From the NCBI GenBank assembly GCA_019358945.1, contig JAHHIE010000040.1, positions 1 to 61,612 on the forward strand: 61,612 bases of DNA. Reading direction: 5' to 3'. The DNA is from Stenomitos rutilans HA7619-LM2. Lineage in GTDB: Bacteria; Cyanobacteriota; Cyanobacteriia; Leptolyngbyales; Leptolyngbyaceae. The notes under the pieces are model-generated. The model searched no databases. It was not told the DNA's origin and saw only the letters and a program-made list of their open reading frames with translations. Of this stretch, positions 26,601 to 34,299 are shown piece after piece; the first letter of the stretch is position 1; each line of letters starts with the position of its first letter. A program made the translations under genes and the position numbers.

Positions 26601-26760
26601 ATGAACGTTGAGCAGTGGGGTCGCCTGGATTGTCTTGGACGATCGCCCTTACCTTCAATGGCAACTCAGCCTGAGTTGGCGTATAGCGATCGCCCCAGTC
26701 GTGATTCGCTGGATCAGGAAGCGCTTTGAGATAGGGCTGAAAATCGATCGCATCCGCCAT
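23617..26760 (-). CDS. NACHT-family NTPase with a long HEAT-repeat sensor region
   Basis: 1047 residues. The NACHT P-loop NTPase has Walker A GKPGSGKST at 82-90 and Walker B LLLLFDGLNEVP at 157-168. From about 470 to 990 there are some 15 HEAT/PBS-lyase-type repeats (AIPELLKTLDHHNSVVVVAALFALG and similar, each about 31 residues). STAND ATPases of this type act as regulated switches, and several bacterial ones defend against phage. No N-terminal effector domain is obvious before the P-loop, so the effector may be a separate protein. Near the C-terminus a heptamer-repeat-derived Gly/Val-rich patch precedes a motif shared with the neighbouring 130-residue protein. Confidence 0.88.
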   Translation of the reverse strand: MADAIDFQPYLKALPDPANHDWGDRYTPTQAELPLKVRAIVQDNPGDPTAQRSLEAQKRERFEVLEGLRKAVRKHHQGLLIGKPGSGKSTALRRLLWEDAQTALKIANSGQGNFTVPVLVELRDCRSGSVLEWIQKALRRLRLSQETVEDLLFAGRLLLLFDGLNEVPTSDAYSALDEFRRDEDFHTVPIIVTTRELGAGADLGIEKKLEMVPLTEPQMREFIQKRLPGQADELLRQLKDRLRELAETPLLLQMLCDVVAESPDGQIPQNRGELFRQEFARRYETFKPLKGRVSDDSRRFALELLQHLAFVMTQGDPHTTPLKPTPAWLTIPKVQAETILEAYLTNRVEAPAQAAKEWLEDLLEFHLLQIASNPDEIEFHHQLFQEYYAAEALLQKLPKLSDTELKQNYLNYLKWTEAIALMSSLLENEVQALQVTKLALEVDWMLGARLAGEVQPKWQEQTVERISTLDIPPKYKMQLLGNTHSDHAVPYLIESLIDEQNAIWVFEAAFALRELNRKSAIPELLKTLDHHNSVVVVAALFALGAVGDSTVIPSLKRALNHSNDSIQSQAAESLGELYIHSAVPDLLNALKDKTRVEKVHIQVVKALVALASDSAIPDLLKIALEDSSDFLRWVTAEALAQIDYDKAARELLKALNSENHNIRDNAAEALGKVGNEIAVEELVVALREHSWQAAIALKEIGSTKATPLLITALQNPCAAELAAWTLGELGDSMAVPSLINVLDHWHSQLVENAVEALGQLGDEAAIPALSELLQTNPANSVRLNALIALGKLGEKQVLPELINLLKQQALGRASRRSDWWEIFAALEKISGQLVVSALIQVLKSPMPNFRWKSAEALGNLADPSVIDSLLDALTDEHSTVRMMVAQALGKFDCQSILPKLISFLEPDNPNIQDPNVREAAIRAFGDLADKKSVEVLIQTLTDPELVVRYSAAEALAKLSNLEKMQHHVAEVLSPAWKSSFVNDGFVYPLRDIKNNCKFYNYKIAWSAVEEGSGVLGVGGEDKKGTTYAIKAEVVQIIEQNHGNVIGQ
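23701..23745. repeat. Heptamer-like repeat inside the 3' end of the NACHT gene
   Basis: CACCCCCAACACCCAATACCC and the following CACTCCC units encode a Gly/Val/Ser patch (about residues 1005-1018) between the HEAT region and the C-terminal motif. It belongs to the same ACTCCCC family found inside two other genes here. Confidence 0.5.
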
Positions 26761-26863
26761 AGAAAACCAGGCAGCAGAATTTTTCTCCTATCCTACGCAT
26801 TAACGATAGGCATCTGCCACTGCTTCTCGTGCGATTGTCCTCAAGACTGGTTGCCTCATTCAT

Positions 26864-27133
26864 TTGAATGTCGCGCCTGCGATCTTGAATATTGCGGCTG
26901 CGATCGCTTCTGTCATAGAGTGCATTCAAATTGCAGCACAACACATTACGAATGTTCTCTATGTCAATGCGAATGGATGCGGTTGTATTACGAATGGTTT
27001 GCCTGCAATTGCCAATTACATCGGGAACATTCAAATTGCAGCGTGATACATTGCGAATGTTTCCAATAACACTGCGAATGGATGCAGTGTCATTGGAAAT
27101 GTGGTGCCTGCGATCCGAAACAACATCGGAGCT
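26864..27133 (+). repeat. Degenerate tandem repeat of about 105 bp
   Basis: ATTCAAATTGCAG at 26924-26936 recurs at 27029-27041, and the flanking 100 bases align with scattered differences (both contain TGCGAATGGATGC and end in ACATCGG). An older, weaker copy precedes 26920. The period of 105 is a multiple of three. The plus strand reads hydrophobic, Asn/Ile-rich units (NVxPAIxN-x-IG-x-IQ) interrupted by TGA at 27044. It may be the relic of a repeat protein or a minisatellite. Confidence 0.6.
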
Positions 27134-27141
27134 ATTCAACT

Positions 27142-27207
27142 AAACCTCGGAGGTTTAAGCCTACCGTTGGCTGCGATCTTCATGACTGGTTAAAACCTCC
27201 GAGGTTT
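27142..27207. repeat. Pair of 15-bp palindromes forming an inverted repeat
   Basis: AAACCTCGGAGGTTT at 27142-27156 and AAACCTCCGAGGTTT at 27193-27207. Each is a palindrome around its middle base and each is the exact reverse complement of the other, so they can form a 15-bp stem over a 36-base loop. They lie 37 bases beyond the 3' end of the DUF72 gene. They may end transcription or be a dispersed repeat family. Confidence 0.65.
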
Positions 27208-27243
27208 GTGTAAGCTCTAGCGTTGTGTTGAGCACTCTGACGC

Positions 27244-28095
27244 TCAGAACAGATTCAACTGAGTTGGTGTATCAATGCTGTTCCAGGGAAGCGGTGGAAC
27301 AGGAGTACCACGCTGTTCAAGTAGGGATTGAAAGTAGCGTGCGTTGGCGGGCGATCGCTCCTCTAGAGGGCAATGCACAAAGAAGTAGATGTGGGTTCCT
27401 TGCCGAAGCCATTGCTCCACCAGCGCAACCCATTTCTCTAAATACGGTTGATTGAGGGTGCGATCGGGATGGCTGATGAAGCGAATTAGGCTGAAGGGAG
27501 CCGTGACGCTTGGTTGAAGGGGCAGTTTCGGCTTTTTGCGCTCGGAGTGCAACTGTGGGTCGTCGGGTGCGTCATAGATGGGACGAGTATCGAGTAGAAC
27601 GCGTCCAACGCCCAATCGTTCTAGCAGGTCAGTCAGTCGCTCTGCATGAGGTGTTTTGAACCAGTCGAGATGACGCACTTCCAGGGCAAAATCTGCTGCG
27701 TCACGGGGCAGAGCGGTCAAGAAGGCTTCTAAATCGGCAAAGCTTGACGGGCTGTAGCTGGGCGGCAGTTGGGCGAACAAAGGGCCGAGGCGATCGCCCA
27801 GTCCCTGCATCTTTGTCAGAAAAGCTAGCGTACCCGGCAGTGCAGGTTGCAACAAACCATTGTGCGTCAAACTTTTCGGCAACTTCAGGCAAAACTTGAA
27901 GCCATCCGGTGTTTCCGTTGCCCACCGCTTCACTGTCTCCGCATCCGGGATGGAGTAAAACGTCGTATTCCCTTCTACCGCCGTAAAGCGACGACTATAG
28001 AGATGCAGAAAATCAGCCGCGCGACTATCCGATGGGAACAGGTCTCCCAGCCAACCTTTGTACGCCCAAATTGCACAGCCGATGTGGAAGGTCAT
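27244..28095 (-). CDS. DUF72 (YecE-like) TIM-barrel protein
   Basis: 283 residues with the DUF72 signature: FHIGCAIWAYKGWLGDLFP at the start, FTAVEGNTTFYSIPDAETVKRW, FKFCLKLPKSLTHN, LGPLFAQLPPSY, and the C-terminal IYFFVHCPLEERSPANAR. The family adopts a TIM barrel related to endonuclease IV, but its activity is unknown. An insertion around 175-190 (SERKKPKLPLQPS) looks like a flexible loop. It is transcribed alone; heptamer repeats lie upstream and the palindrome pair lies downstream. Confidence 0.9.
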   Translation of the reverse strand: MTFHIGCAIWAYKGWLGDLFPSDSRAADFLHLYSRRFTAVEGNTTFYSIPDAETVKRWATETPDGFKFCLKLPKSLTHNGLLQPALPGTLAFLTKMQGLGDRLGPLFAQLPPSYSPSSFADLEAFLTALPRDAADFALEVRHLDWFKTPHAERLTDLLERLGVGRVLLDTRPIYDAPDDPQLHSERKKPKLPLQPSVTAPFSLIRFISHPDRTLNQPYLEKWVALVEQWLRQGTHIYFFVHCPLEERSPANARYFQSLLEQRGTPVPPLPWNSIDTPTQLNLF

Positions 28096-28097
28096 GG

Positions 28098-28217
28098 GGA
28101 GGGGAGAGAGTTTTGAGTTAAGCGTTTTGAGTTGAGAGTTGATTGAGCGGTCAGCGGTCAGCGGTCAGTCTTTGACCTTTTGCCTTCTGCCTTCTGCCTT
28201 CATTCCTCATCCTTTTG
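28098..28217. repeat. Heptamer-repeat cluster between the DUF72 and kinase genes
   Basis: GAGTTTT/GAGTTAA units (28108-28140), three GCGGTCA units (about 28145-28168), then CCTTCTG units (28180-28203). All have a 7-bp period and belong to the families seen at 18427-18600. Confidence 0.8.
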
Positions 28218-28331
28218 CCTGCCACCTTCTAGACTACTTTAGCGATGAGTATGATGGAGACTGCATTAAGCCCACTGTGCGATCGCCCTCTCTATATTCA
28301 ACACCCTTTACCCGCTACCCATTAAAATCCG

Positions 28332-30386
28332 ATGAACTCTCTCTTTTGCAGTCAGGGGCACGATAATCCTGACAGTAATCGTTTTTGTCGTCTATGCGGT
28401 GAGATGCTGCCGACTGTGCCACGATCGCCAGCGGGTGGTATGGCGGGTCAAACCCTGGGATTGCGCTATCGGGTGATACGCGAGTTGGGACATGGTGGCT
28501 TTGGGCGGACGTATCTGGCAGAAGACACGCATCGGTTTCATGAGTATTGCGTGCTGAAAGAGTTTGCGCCCCAGGTGCAGGGAACAGAGGCGCTACACAA
28601 AGCAGAGGAATTGTTTGAGCGGGAGGCGGGCATTCTGCATAAGCTGCAACACCCGCAGATTCCACGCTTTCGGGAATTGTTTCAGGCAGACTGGCAGGGC
28701 AAAAGGCGACTGTTTCTAGTGCAGGACTATGTAGAAGGTGAGACGTACCAGGCATTGCTGCGATCGCGCCAGGCTCAGGGCTACGGTTTCACAGAAGCAG
28801 AGGTGATACAACTGCTGGTGCAACTTCTGCCCGTGCTGGACTACATCCACAGATGCGGTGTGATCCATCGAGATATTTCGCCCGACAATCTGATCTTGCG
28901 TAGTGCAGATGGTCTGCCTGTATTGATCGATTTTGGGGGCGTAAAGCAGGCTGCCGCTGAGGTGAATTCTCAGTTGCGACGGGCGATCGCGGCTCCTGCA
29001 AATGTGACTCGCTTGGGTAAAGCGGGCTATGCGCCCAGCGAACAAATGGATCACGGTGAAGTGTCTCCACACAGTGATTTGTATGCGCTGGCTGCCACGG
29101 TGTTGGTTTTGCTGACGGGCAAAGAACCGCAGGATCTACTGGTAGGCAATCGTCGTCAGTGGCAGCGGCAGGTCACGGTGAGTCCCAAGTTGGCTAACAT
29201 GCTGAATCGCATGCTGGATCCGTATCCCTCTAAGCGCTATCAGTCGGCTCAGGAAGTGATGCAAGCGTTGGGTGCCAGTCCAGATTACAGCCAGAACAGC
29301 CCATTATCCAATGGTCAGCGATCGCCCTCAGCACTGTATTTAGCCACTCTAGCCGTTTCGCCTGCCCAATCAGGAGCGCTCACCCAGGGAGCAACCGCTT
29401 ACTCACCTCTGCCTCGTGTGAGACGGCCTGTTGATGGGTGGGGTGGGGTTGTGGGCACGATCGCGCTACTTCTCCTCACAGGTGCTACTATCTGGGGTGC
29501 CTGGTGGGTTGCCGCCGATTGGAAGCCCACACCATCCAAACCCCAACCTGTCAAACCAGGCACGCCCAGCACGAACAATAGCGCGTCTCCGCAGTTTTCG
29601 CAGGCAGAACAAGATCGCAAGCAAGCGCTGAACAACCGTCGTGAGGAGTTGGAAATTGATGCCGGGTTTCTCACCAGTCTGGTGAATGCCACGTTTTACG
29701 ACAAGCATCCCGATCGCGTGGGCCGACAACTTACGGCTGACTCTGCTGATGCTAACCTCCGGGCCGAATGGGATCGCATCGCCAGTGACTGGTTAAACCA
29801 ACTCAAGCCGCTCAATGCCGATGCTCGATCGCGCCTGGGCAGCTATACCGATGCAGATGTGCAGGCACGGCAGGCGGCGGTGAACCAACTCAATCTCAGC
29901 GGCCGAGCGCTCAATGACCTGACGGATGTGCAATTTTTCTACTTGTTTCCTGATCAGCCGCGCAATCAGAATTTGTTGAATAAGCCGATCGGTCAGGTGT
30001 GGCAAGCGATCGCGTCTGAGCAACTCAGTGCAGTCAAGGCTGGCACAGCGTTAGAGACAATCAAATTTCCCGAAGGTCGCTTTAGCCAACAGGTCAGTGG
30101 TACGCTCAAACCCGGTGAAGGCAAGGCATACATCGCTCAGCTAACGAAAGATCAGGTTATTCAAATCACGTTGCAGGCGAGTCGGGCAATGCGGCTCTCG
30201 ATCTATCCACCCACCAGCAAAGCCGCCGCATTGTTAGAAGACTCGTCCAAAACAAGCTGGTCGGGCAAGCTCATGGATTCTGGTTTTTATGAGGTTGTCA
30301 TTGTCTCAGATGCATCTGGCGCGATCGACTACGACCTCAGCCTCGCCGCCGCAGATCATATCTCATCGCCTGATACAACGCAGTGA
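28332..30386 (+). CDS. Zinc-ribbon Ser/Thr protein kinase with a transmembrane segment and an extracytoplasmic domain
   Basis: 684 residues. An N-terminal zinc-ribbon (Cys6, His10, Cys19, Cys22) precedes the Hanks-type kinase domain (about 45-315) with glycine loop LGHGGFGRTY, Lys76, catalytic HRD at 179-181 and DFG at 200-202, all intact. One transmembrane helix lies at about 371-394. The outer part contains a helical region (about 420-580) and a C-terminal PPC-like beta-domain (about 585-675: LKPGEGKAYIAQLTKDQVIQI, DSGFYEVVIVSDASG). Thus it is a receptor-type kinase. This architecture is common in filamentous cyanobacteria; targets are unknown. Confidence 0.92.
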   Translation: MNSLFCSQGHDNPDSNRFCRLCGEMLPTVPRSPAGGMAGQTLGLRYRVIRELGHGGFGRTYLAEDTHRFHEYCVLKEFAPQVQGTEALHKAEELFEREAGILHKLQHPQIPRFRELFQADWQGKRRLFLVQDYVEGETYQALLRSRQAQGYGFTEAEVIQLLVQLLPVLDYIHRCGVIHRDISPDNLILRSADGLPVLIDFGGVKQAAAEVNSQLRRAIAAPANVTRLGKAGYAPSEQMDHGEVSPHSDLYALAATVLVLLTGKEPQDLLVGNRRQWQRQVTVSPKLANMLNRMLDPYPSKRYQSAQEVMQALGASPDYSQNSPLSNGQRSPSALYLATLAVSPAQSGALTQGATAYSPLPRVRRPVDGWGGVVGTIALLLLTGATIWGAWWVAADWKPTPSKPQPVKPGTPSTNNSASPQFSQAEQDRKQALNNRREELEIDAGFLTSLVNATFYDKHPDRVGRQLTADSADANLRAEWDRIASDWLNQLKPLNADARSRLGSYTDADVQARQAAVNQLNLSGRALNDLTDVQFFYLFPDQPRNQNLLNKPIGQVWQAIASEQLSAVKAGTALETIKFPEGRFSQQVSGTLKPGEGKAYIAQLTKDQVIQITLQASRAMRLSIYPPTSKAAALLEDSSKTSWSGKLMDSGFYEVVIVSDASGAIDYDLSLAAADHISSPDTTQ

Positions 30387-30434
30387 TTTGTTGAATCATG
30401 CTGACTAAAACTGATTAAAAACCAATTTTCACCT

Positions 30435-31271
30435 ATGTATAAAAGCATTAGTCAAGCGATTACAGAATTCCTTTTTTTAGCTCTTGTTGAAGTTGTTTTA
30501 GGGGTTCCTGCGATCGCGCAAAGCTTGGTGAAACCAAATCTCCCTTTAAAGATTGAGATACTCGGAGCTATAGAGCGTCCTGGCTCCTATTTCGTAGCGC
30601 CTGTAACGCCTGGAGTTTGTGATCAGGCATCTTTAAGGCAGCGTTACCAAGACAATAGCTTTGAACGTATCAATCAATGCCCAATGCTCACTGGAGCGAT
30701 CCAAATTGCAGGCGGAGTCACACCACTAGCAAATGTACGCCAAATTTTGATTCGTCGCCTTCAAGCCAATCATACTAGCCAAACGATTAACGTTGATCTC
30801 TGGCAATTCCTAAAAGTTGGTGGTTTAACTCAAGCTTTCTTGCTGCAAGATGGTGATACCGTTATGATCCCAACGGTGACGAACACAGCTTTCGTACAGA
30901 CACCTCAAGAAACGTCTACTACCTCCGCGACCAACATTACAGTTTTAGGTGATGTTGTTCATCCCGGCAACTTCATTCTGCCAGCAAGGGCAACCTCGAA
31001 TCAAGCAATCTTAGCAGCAGGCGGCTTGAAGAACCTAGAACGCAGAGAAAATGTTGCAATAGTGATTCACCTCAATGCCAACGGTTCTACCACACATCAA
31101 TTAGCTAACATTAATACACGTCTAAAAGTTGAGGCTACGAAGCCGCTCATGGTTCAGAATGGCGATGTAGTCCTAATTGCGTCTTATTCAGGCCGTATAT
31201 GGAATTCAACAAGAACCATATTGGATCTGTTTTCAGGTCTACAGCCGATAGGAAATATTTCAAATTATTAA
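30435..31271 (+). CDS. SLBB-domain exported protein (polysaccharide-export-like)
   Basis: 278 residues with an N-terminal signal segment (about 10-29, GVPAIAQS). Two SLBB domains follow: IEILGAIERPGSYFV with GAIQIAGGVTPLANVRQILIRR and LLQDGDTVMIP, and a second (ITVLGDVVHPGNFIL, QAILAAGGLKN, VQNGDVVLIA). SLBB domains bind polysaccharide in Wza/GfcC-like export systems, but the N-terminal Poly_export domain is missing, so this is probably an accessory protein. The next gene starts 98 bases downstream. Confidence 0.8.
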   Translation: MYKSISQAITEFLFLALVEVVLGVPAIAQSLVKPNLPLKIEILGAIERPGSYFVAPVTPGVCDQASLRQRYQDNSFERINQCPMLTGAIQIAGGVTPLANVRQILIRRLQANHTSQTINVDLWQFLKVGGLTQAFLLQDGDTVMIPTVTNTAFVQTPQETSTTSATNITVLGDVVHPGNFILPARATSNQAILAAGGLKNLERRENVAIVIHLNANGSTTHQLANINTRLKVEATKPLMVQNGDVVLIASYSGRIWNSTRTILDLFSGLQPIGNISNY

Positions 31272-31369
31272 AGATAGAGAAACGACTTTGCCTAACCTGC
31301 GTAAGCATCAAGGTCTTGAGAATTTTATCAGTCAGTCCTTCTAATACAGTCATCAATTTAGAACGTCAA

Positions 31370-31984
31370 ATGTCTTCTTTTATTGGTCACAGCATTCCAG
31401 CTATTAGCCTCTATTTTTCAGCAAAATCGCTGTATCAACTTTCGATCTATCGTTCAAACTATCGTTGGCTATGGTTAATTTGGTTAGTTCTCATAGCATG
31501 GACTCCCGATCTTGATCATTTTGTGCCGTCGCTTCATGCCTCGGCGCATCAGGGTTTAAGAATTACGCATTCCATTTTTGGCAGCTTACTTTTGCCGTGC
31601 TATACAATTTTAATCCTGATATCTTTACGAATTAGAGGGCGTAAATTAGCCATTCTTTCAGCTCAGCTAGTCCTTGCTGCTTTATCACACCTGGTTTTTG
31701 ATATGCTCACTGGTTCGATGCGCTTACCTTTGCTCTATCCATTTAGTCTATATACGTTTAAACTGCCTTTTGGTCTTCTACCCAGTGCAGGCAGCATAAA
31801 TTTCTCAAACTATTATTTCTATCGTAACCTTCTGATTGAAATGGGTATTTTACTCCCGATATTCTTTAGCATTCACCTACTTTTGCATCAGCCATTATTC
31901 AGACATAAGTATAAGGCAACGATCGCACTTTCTCTTATCTGCTCACTTTGTTTTATGGTCTGGGCCGCAATGTTGTCACGCTAA
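31370..31984 (+). CDS. YdjM/DUF457-like membrane metal-dependent hydrolase
   Basis: 204 residues from the ATG at 31370; a longer frame from 31199 would overlap the SLBB gene and has no family match. It has four or five transmembrane helices with the conserved polar sites of the family: GHSIPAISLYF, WTPDLDHF, LRITHSIFGSL and LSHLVFDMLTG, which carry the His/Asp ligands of a predicted intramembrane zinc or iron site. Members are predicted membrane-bound hydrolases, some LexA-regulated. I see no LexA box here. It may be co-transcribed with the SLBB gene. Confidence 0.7.
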   Translation: MSSFIGHSIPAISLYFSAKSLYQLSIYRSNYRWLWLIWLVLIAWTPDLDHFVPSLHASAHQGLRITHSIFGSLLLPCYTILILISLRIRGRKLAILSAQLVLAALSHLVFDMLTGSMRLPLLYPFSLYTFKLPFGLLPSAGSINFSNYYFYRNLLIEMGILLPIFFSIHLLLHQPLFRHKYKATIALSLICSLCFMVWAAMLSR

Positions 31985-32069
31985 GCTTCAAAACACTTAG
32001 CGCTTAACCGACTTTAAGTGATGAGCTAATTCGTTTTATACTAGATACTCTTAATTAGCGGTACGTTCT

Positions 32070-32675
32070 ATGGTGAGTGAAGTCAAAGCGGTTTCGGGGC
32101 GCGGTATTCCGGTCGTTGGTAATGATATTGATACCGATCGCATTATTCCGGCACGGTTTCTGCGCTGCGTGACGTTTGATGGGCTGGGTGCCGAAGTCTT
32201 TGCGGACGATCGCAAGCAGGCGAATGGGCAGCATCCCTTTGATTTGCCGCGGTATCAGGGCGCAACCATTCTGGTGGTGAATAACAATTTTGGCTGTGGC
32301 TCGTCGCGGGAACATGCACCGCAGGCGATTTCTAAGTGGGGCATTCGCGCGATCGTGGGTGAGAGCTTTGCCGAAATCTTTTTTGGGAACTGCGTGGCGA
32401 TGGGCATTCCCTGTGTGACAGCAACTCCCGATGCGGTGAAGCAGTTGCAAGAGGCGATCGCGGCTACCCCTGACTTATCTGTCACCATCAATTTAGAAAC
32501 GTTGACGGTCGAGTATGGCACTACATCGATTCCCGTCACGCTGGGAGAAGGGGTGCGCCAAATGATGCTTAGTGGCACCTGGGATGCATGTGGGCAGCTG
32601 GTGGCACAAGCAGAGCAAGTCAAAGCAACGGCATCACATCTGCCTTATGTAGCCTGGAGCAAACTGGCAAGCTAG
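32070..32675 (+). CDS. leuD: 3-isopropylmalate dehydratase small subunit
   Basis: 201 residues, the normal length for LeuD. It has the swivelling aconitase-like domain with [14 protein letters not shown] near the N-terminus, the conserved [14 protein letters not shown] loop that contacts substrate, and [14 protein letters not shown]. It pairs with LeuC (the Fe-S subunit, not in this window) to isomerise 2-isopropylmalate in leucine biosynthesis. It stands alone on the plus strand. Confidence 0.93.
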   Translation: MVSEVKAVSGRGIPVVGNDIDTDRIIPARFLRCVTFDGLGAEVFADDRKQANGQHPFDLPRYQGATILVVNNNFGCGSSREHAPQAISKWGIRAIVGESFAEIFFGNCVAMGIPCVTATPDAVKQLQEAIAATPDLSVTINLETLTVEYGTTSIPVTLGEGVRQMMLSGTWDACGQLVAQAEQVKATASHLPYVAWSKLAS

Positions 32676-32757
32676 ATCCATACTAATAGTGGTCAAAACT
32701 CGCGGCGTGAGAAGACGACGGTGGCGATCGTAATAAGAAAGATTGAGCGATCGCCTT

Positions 32758-33180
32758 CTATTGAAATCTTTTAGGACTGACTTCAAACAGCAATTCAGCC
32801 CTGTAGAAACACACATCAAAGGCAAGGAAAAAATTCATGTGACCCAAGATCAAGGGAGCGTTTCTGTCTTGTGTCCAGGCGAACGCCAATTCTACCGGGG
32901 GAAAATGCTCAACAGTTGCAGTCAAAACCAGGGCACGCGCTTCAAACTTGGACAAATTGCCTCCCAACGAAACAGAGAGCCGTTAGCGTTCCCAAACAAC
33001 ACCCAATCTCAAGCCCATTTCATAAGGTAAGACGTTCACACTAGAACCTGTATCTAACAAACCTGAGACGTTGATAGACTGGTTTTGATACGTCAGAACG
33101 ATCGGTAGATAAGGCAGTGTACTCAATGCACCCAGATCTGGGTCTACCTCTGTGAAGGCAAATCTGACTTTATCAACCAT
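32758..33180 (-). pseudogene. Retropepsin-like aspartic protease with an in-frame ochre stop
   Basis: One continuous frame of 140 codons, interrupted by TAA at 33015-33017 or thereabouts, immediately after GLRLGVVWER. Before the stop stands the catalytic motif LLDTGSSVNVLPYEMG, and after it the second half (LGGNLSKFEARALVLTATV, AFAWTQDRNAPLILGHMNFF) of a single-domain retroviral-type aspartic protease. The frame is otherwise intact, so a single base change (for example CAA to TAA) probably inactivated it recently, unless readthrough occurs. The catalytic Asp remains. It overlaps the upstream small gene by 8 bases. Confidence 0.75.
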
Positions 33181-33418
33181 GTGTAGCCACTTTTTCTTCT
33201 GTCAGTGCTTTTGCTAAAACAGCCGCTGCTTCAAAAGAATCATGTAACCCTTGACTCACTATGTTGCTTTGAGCCCCCAATGGGGTTAGACCAGATTCTT
33301 TCAGTAACTCAGCGACCAGGACGTGCAGCAGCAGAAGCTTATCGGCGTAGGATAGCTCCTTGAGAAGGGGCGTAAGCTCATCAAGTGACATAAGCTGTTC
33401 CGTCAAGTTGGATTGCAT
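33173..33418 (-). CDS. Small helical protein paired with the retropepsin-like gene
   Basis: 81 residues, predicted helical, with LTPLLKELSYADKLLLLHVLVAELLKE as an amphipathic core and an Ala-rich C-terminus. It overlaps the aspartic-protease gene by 8 bases, so the two were translationally coupled. Such pairs of a short helical protein and a single-domain aspartic protease look like toxin-antitoxin-style modules, but no function is established and I have no homologue to name. Confidence 0.6.
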   Translation of the reverse strand: MQSNLTEQLMSLDELTPLLKELSYADKLLLLHVLVAELLKESGLTPLGAQSNIVSQGLHDSFEAAAVLAKALTEEKVATHG

Positions 33419-33460
33419 CTATCTTAAAGTTTTGAACTTACCGTTGTCCTTTGCATGTCA

Positions 33461-34234
33461 TCAAAATTCGCGGCGGGAGAAGACGAAGGTGGCGATCGCC
33501 AGCAGCACCACAATGTATAGAATGCCGTAGGCAGCGTTCTCCAGCAACAAACTTAAACCGGGCAATTGACCATATACGGCCTGATTTTTCAGATCTAGTC
33601 GCGCTAGATCGGGCAACACTAGATAAATACTGCGCGTCAGATTTTCGACGGCTGGGTTCTTGCTTAATGCGCCTAATGTCACCAGATCGCGGCTGAAGTT
33701 GCCCATGAAGTAGACCGCAAAGGTGAGTAGCGTTGCCAGTAGTGAACTTGTAAACACGCCAAACACGATCGTCACGGCTGTCACCAGCGAAAGCTGAAGA
33801 AAGAGATAGAGCGACGATACCAGAATGCTGCCGATGGGAAAGGAGACACGATCGACCACTAAAACGGCCATATAAATTACCGTCATCGCGCCGACCAAGA
33901 CCGCTAACACTGCCGATAGTCCCAAATGTTTGCCCACAATAAACTCTGTGCGGCTAATCGGTTTAGCCATCAGCACCAGCACCGTGCGCTTTTCAATTTC
34001 TTTATTGATTAATCCCGTGCCAACAAAGATGGCAATCACTAGACCGAGTAAACTCATAGCCGCCAGACCCACATCTAGCAGAATTTTGGTTTCAGTTGTG
34101 GCCGCAATTTCTGGCAGCAAACGCACGCACGCAATCAGAAACAGCGCAAATAAGCCGATGAGATAGAGGACGCGATCGCGCATCACCTCACGAAACACGT
34201 TTGTTGTGATCACCAACGTTCTAGCAGCATTCAT
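33461..34234 (-). CDS. fraE: FraE-like ABC-2 permease
   Basis: 257 residues with six transmembrane helices in the ABC-2 pattern (VFREVMRDRVLYLIGLFAL, GTGLINKEIEKRTVLVLMAKP, and a final hydrophobic pair ending FVFSRREF). Alone this would be a generic ABC-2 permease; its place directly downstream of the fraC- and fraD-like genes identifies it as FraE, which in Anabaena is needed for filament integrity and heterocyst differentiation. The last codons are duplicated at 32693-32730. The gap to fraD is 65 bases. Confidence 0.75.
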   Translation of the reverse strand: MNAARTLVITTNVFREVMRDRVLYLIGLFALFLIACVRLLPEIAATTETKILLDVGLAAMSLLGLVIAIFVGTGLINKEIEKRTVLVLMAKPISRTEFIVGKHLGLSAVLAVLVGAMTVIYMAVLVVDRVSFPIGSILVSSLYLFLQLSLVTAVTIVFGVFTSSLLATLLTFAVYFMGNFSRDLVTLGALSKNPAVENLTRSIYLVLPDLARLDLKNQAVYGQLPGLSLLLENAAYGILYIVVLLAIATFVFSRREF

Positions 34235-34299
34235 AGGTAGAGTTCATACAGGAGAGTGGAATGGGACAGGCTTAAGAGGGCGCACGATTGCAGAGGCCA

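Larger units (their letters stand above)
32693..33498. repeat. 38-bp direct repeats (35/38 identical) flanking the retropepsin cassette
   Basis: Copy 1 is 32693-32730 and copy 2 is 33461-33498. Copy 2 is the last 11-12 codons plus stop of fraE; copy 1 encodes IATVVFSRREF and a stop on the same strand. The repeats are in direct orientation and 768 bases apart, and the retropepsin gene and its partner lie between them. The layout resembles an element that inserted at the 3' end of a gene and replaced that end. Confidence 0.8.

Noticed and set aside
26864-27133. CRISPR array
   Set aside because: Repeated units are about 105 bp, degenerate, without a conserved 25-40-bp repeat and unique spacers; no cas gene is nearby.
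26714-27139. 141-codon minus-strand frame with IRN repeats upstream of the NACHT gene
   Set aside because: The repeats are a by-product of the 105-bp DNA repeat read on the other strand, and the frame overlaps the NACHT start; it has no start signal.
32743-33030. 95-codon plus-strand frame opposite the retropepsin-like gene
   Set aside because: It is antisense to a frame with clear aspartic-protease motifs and has no motif of its own.
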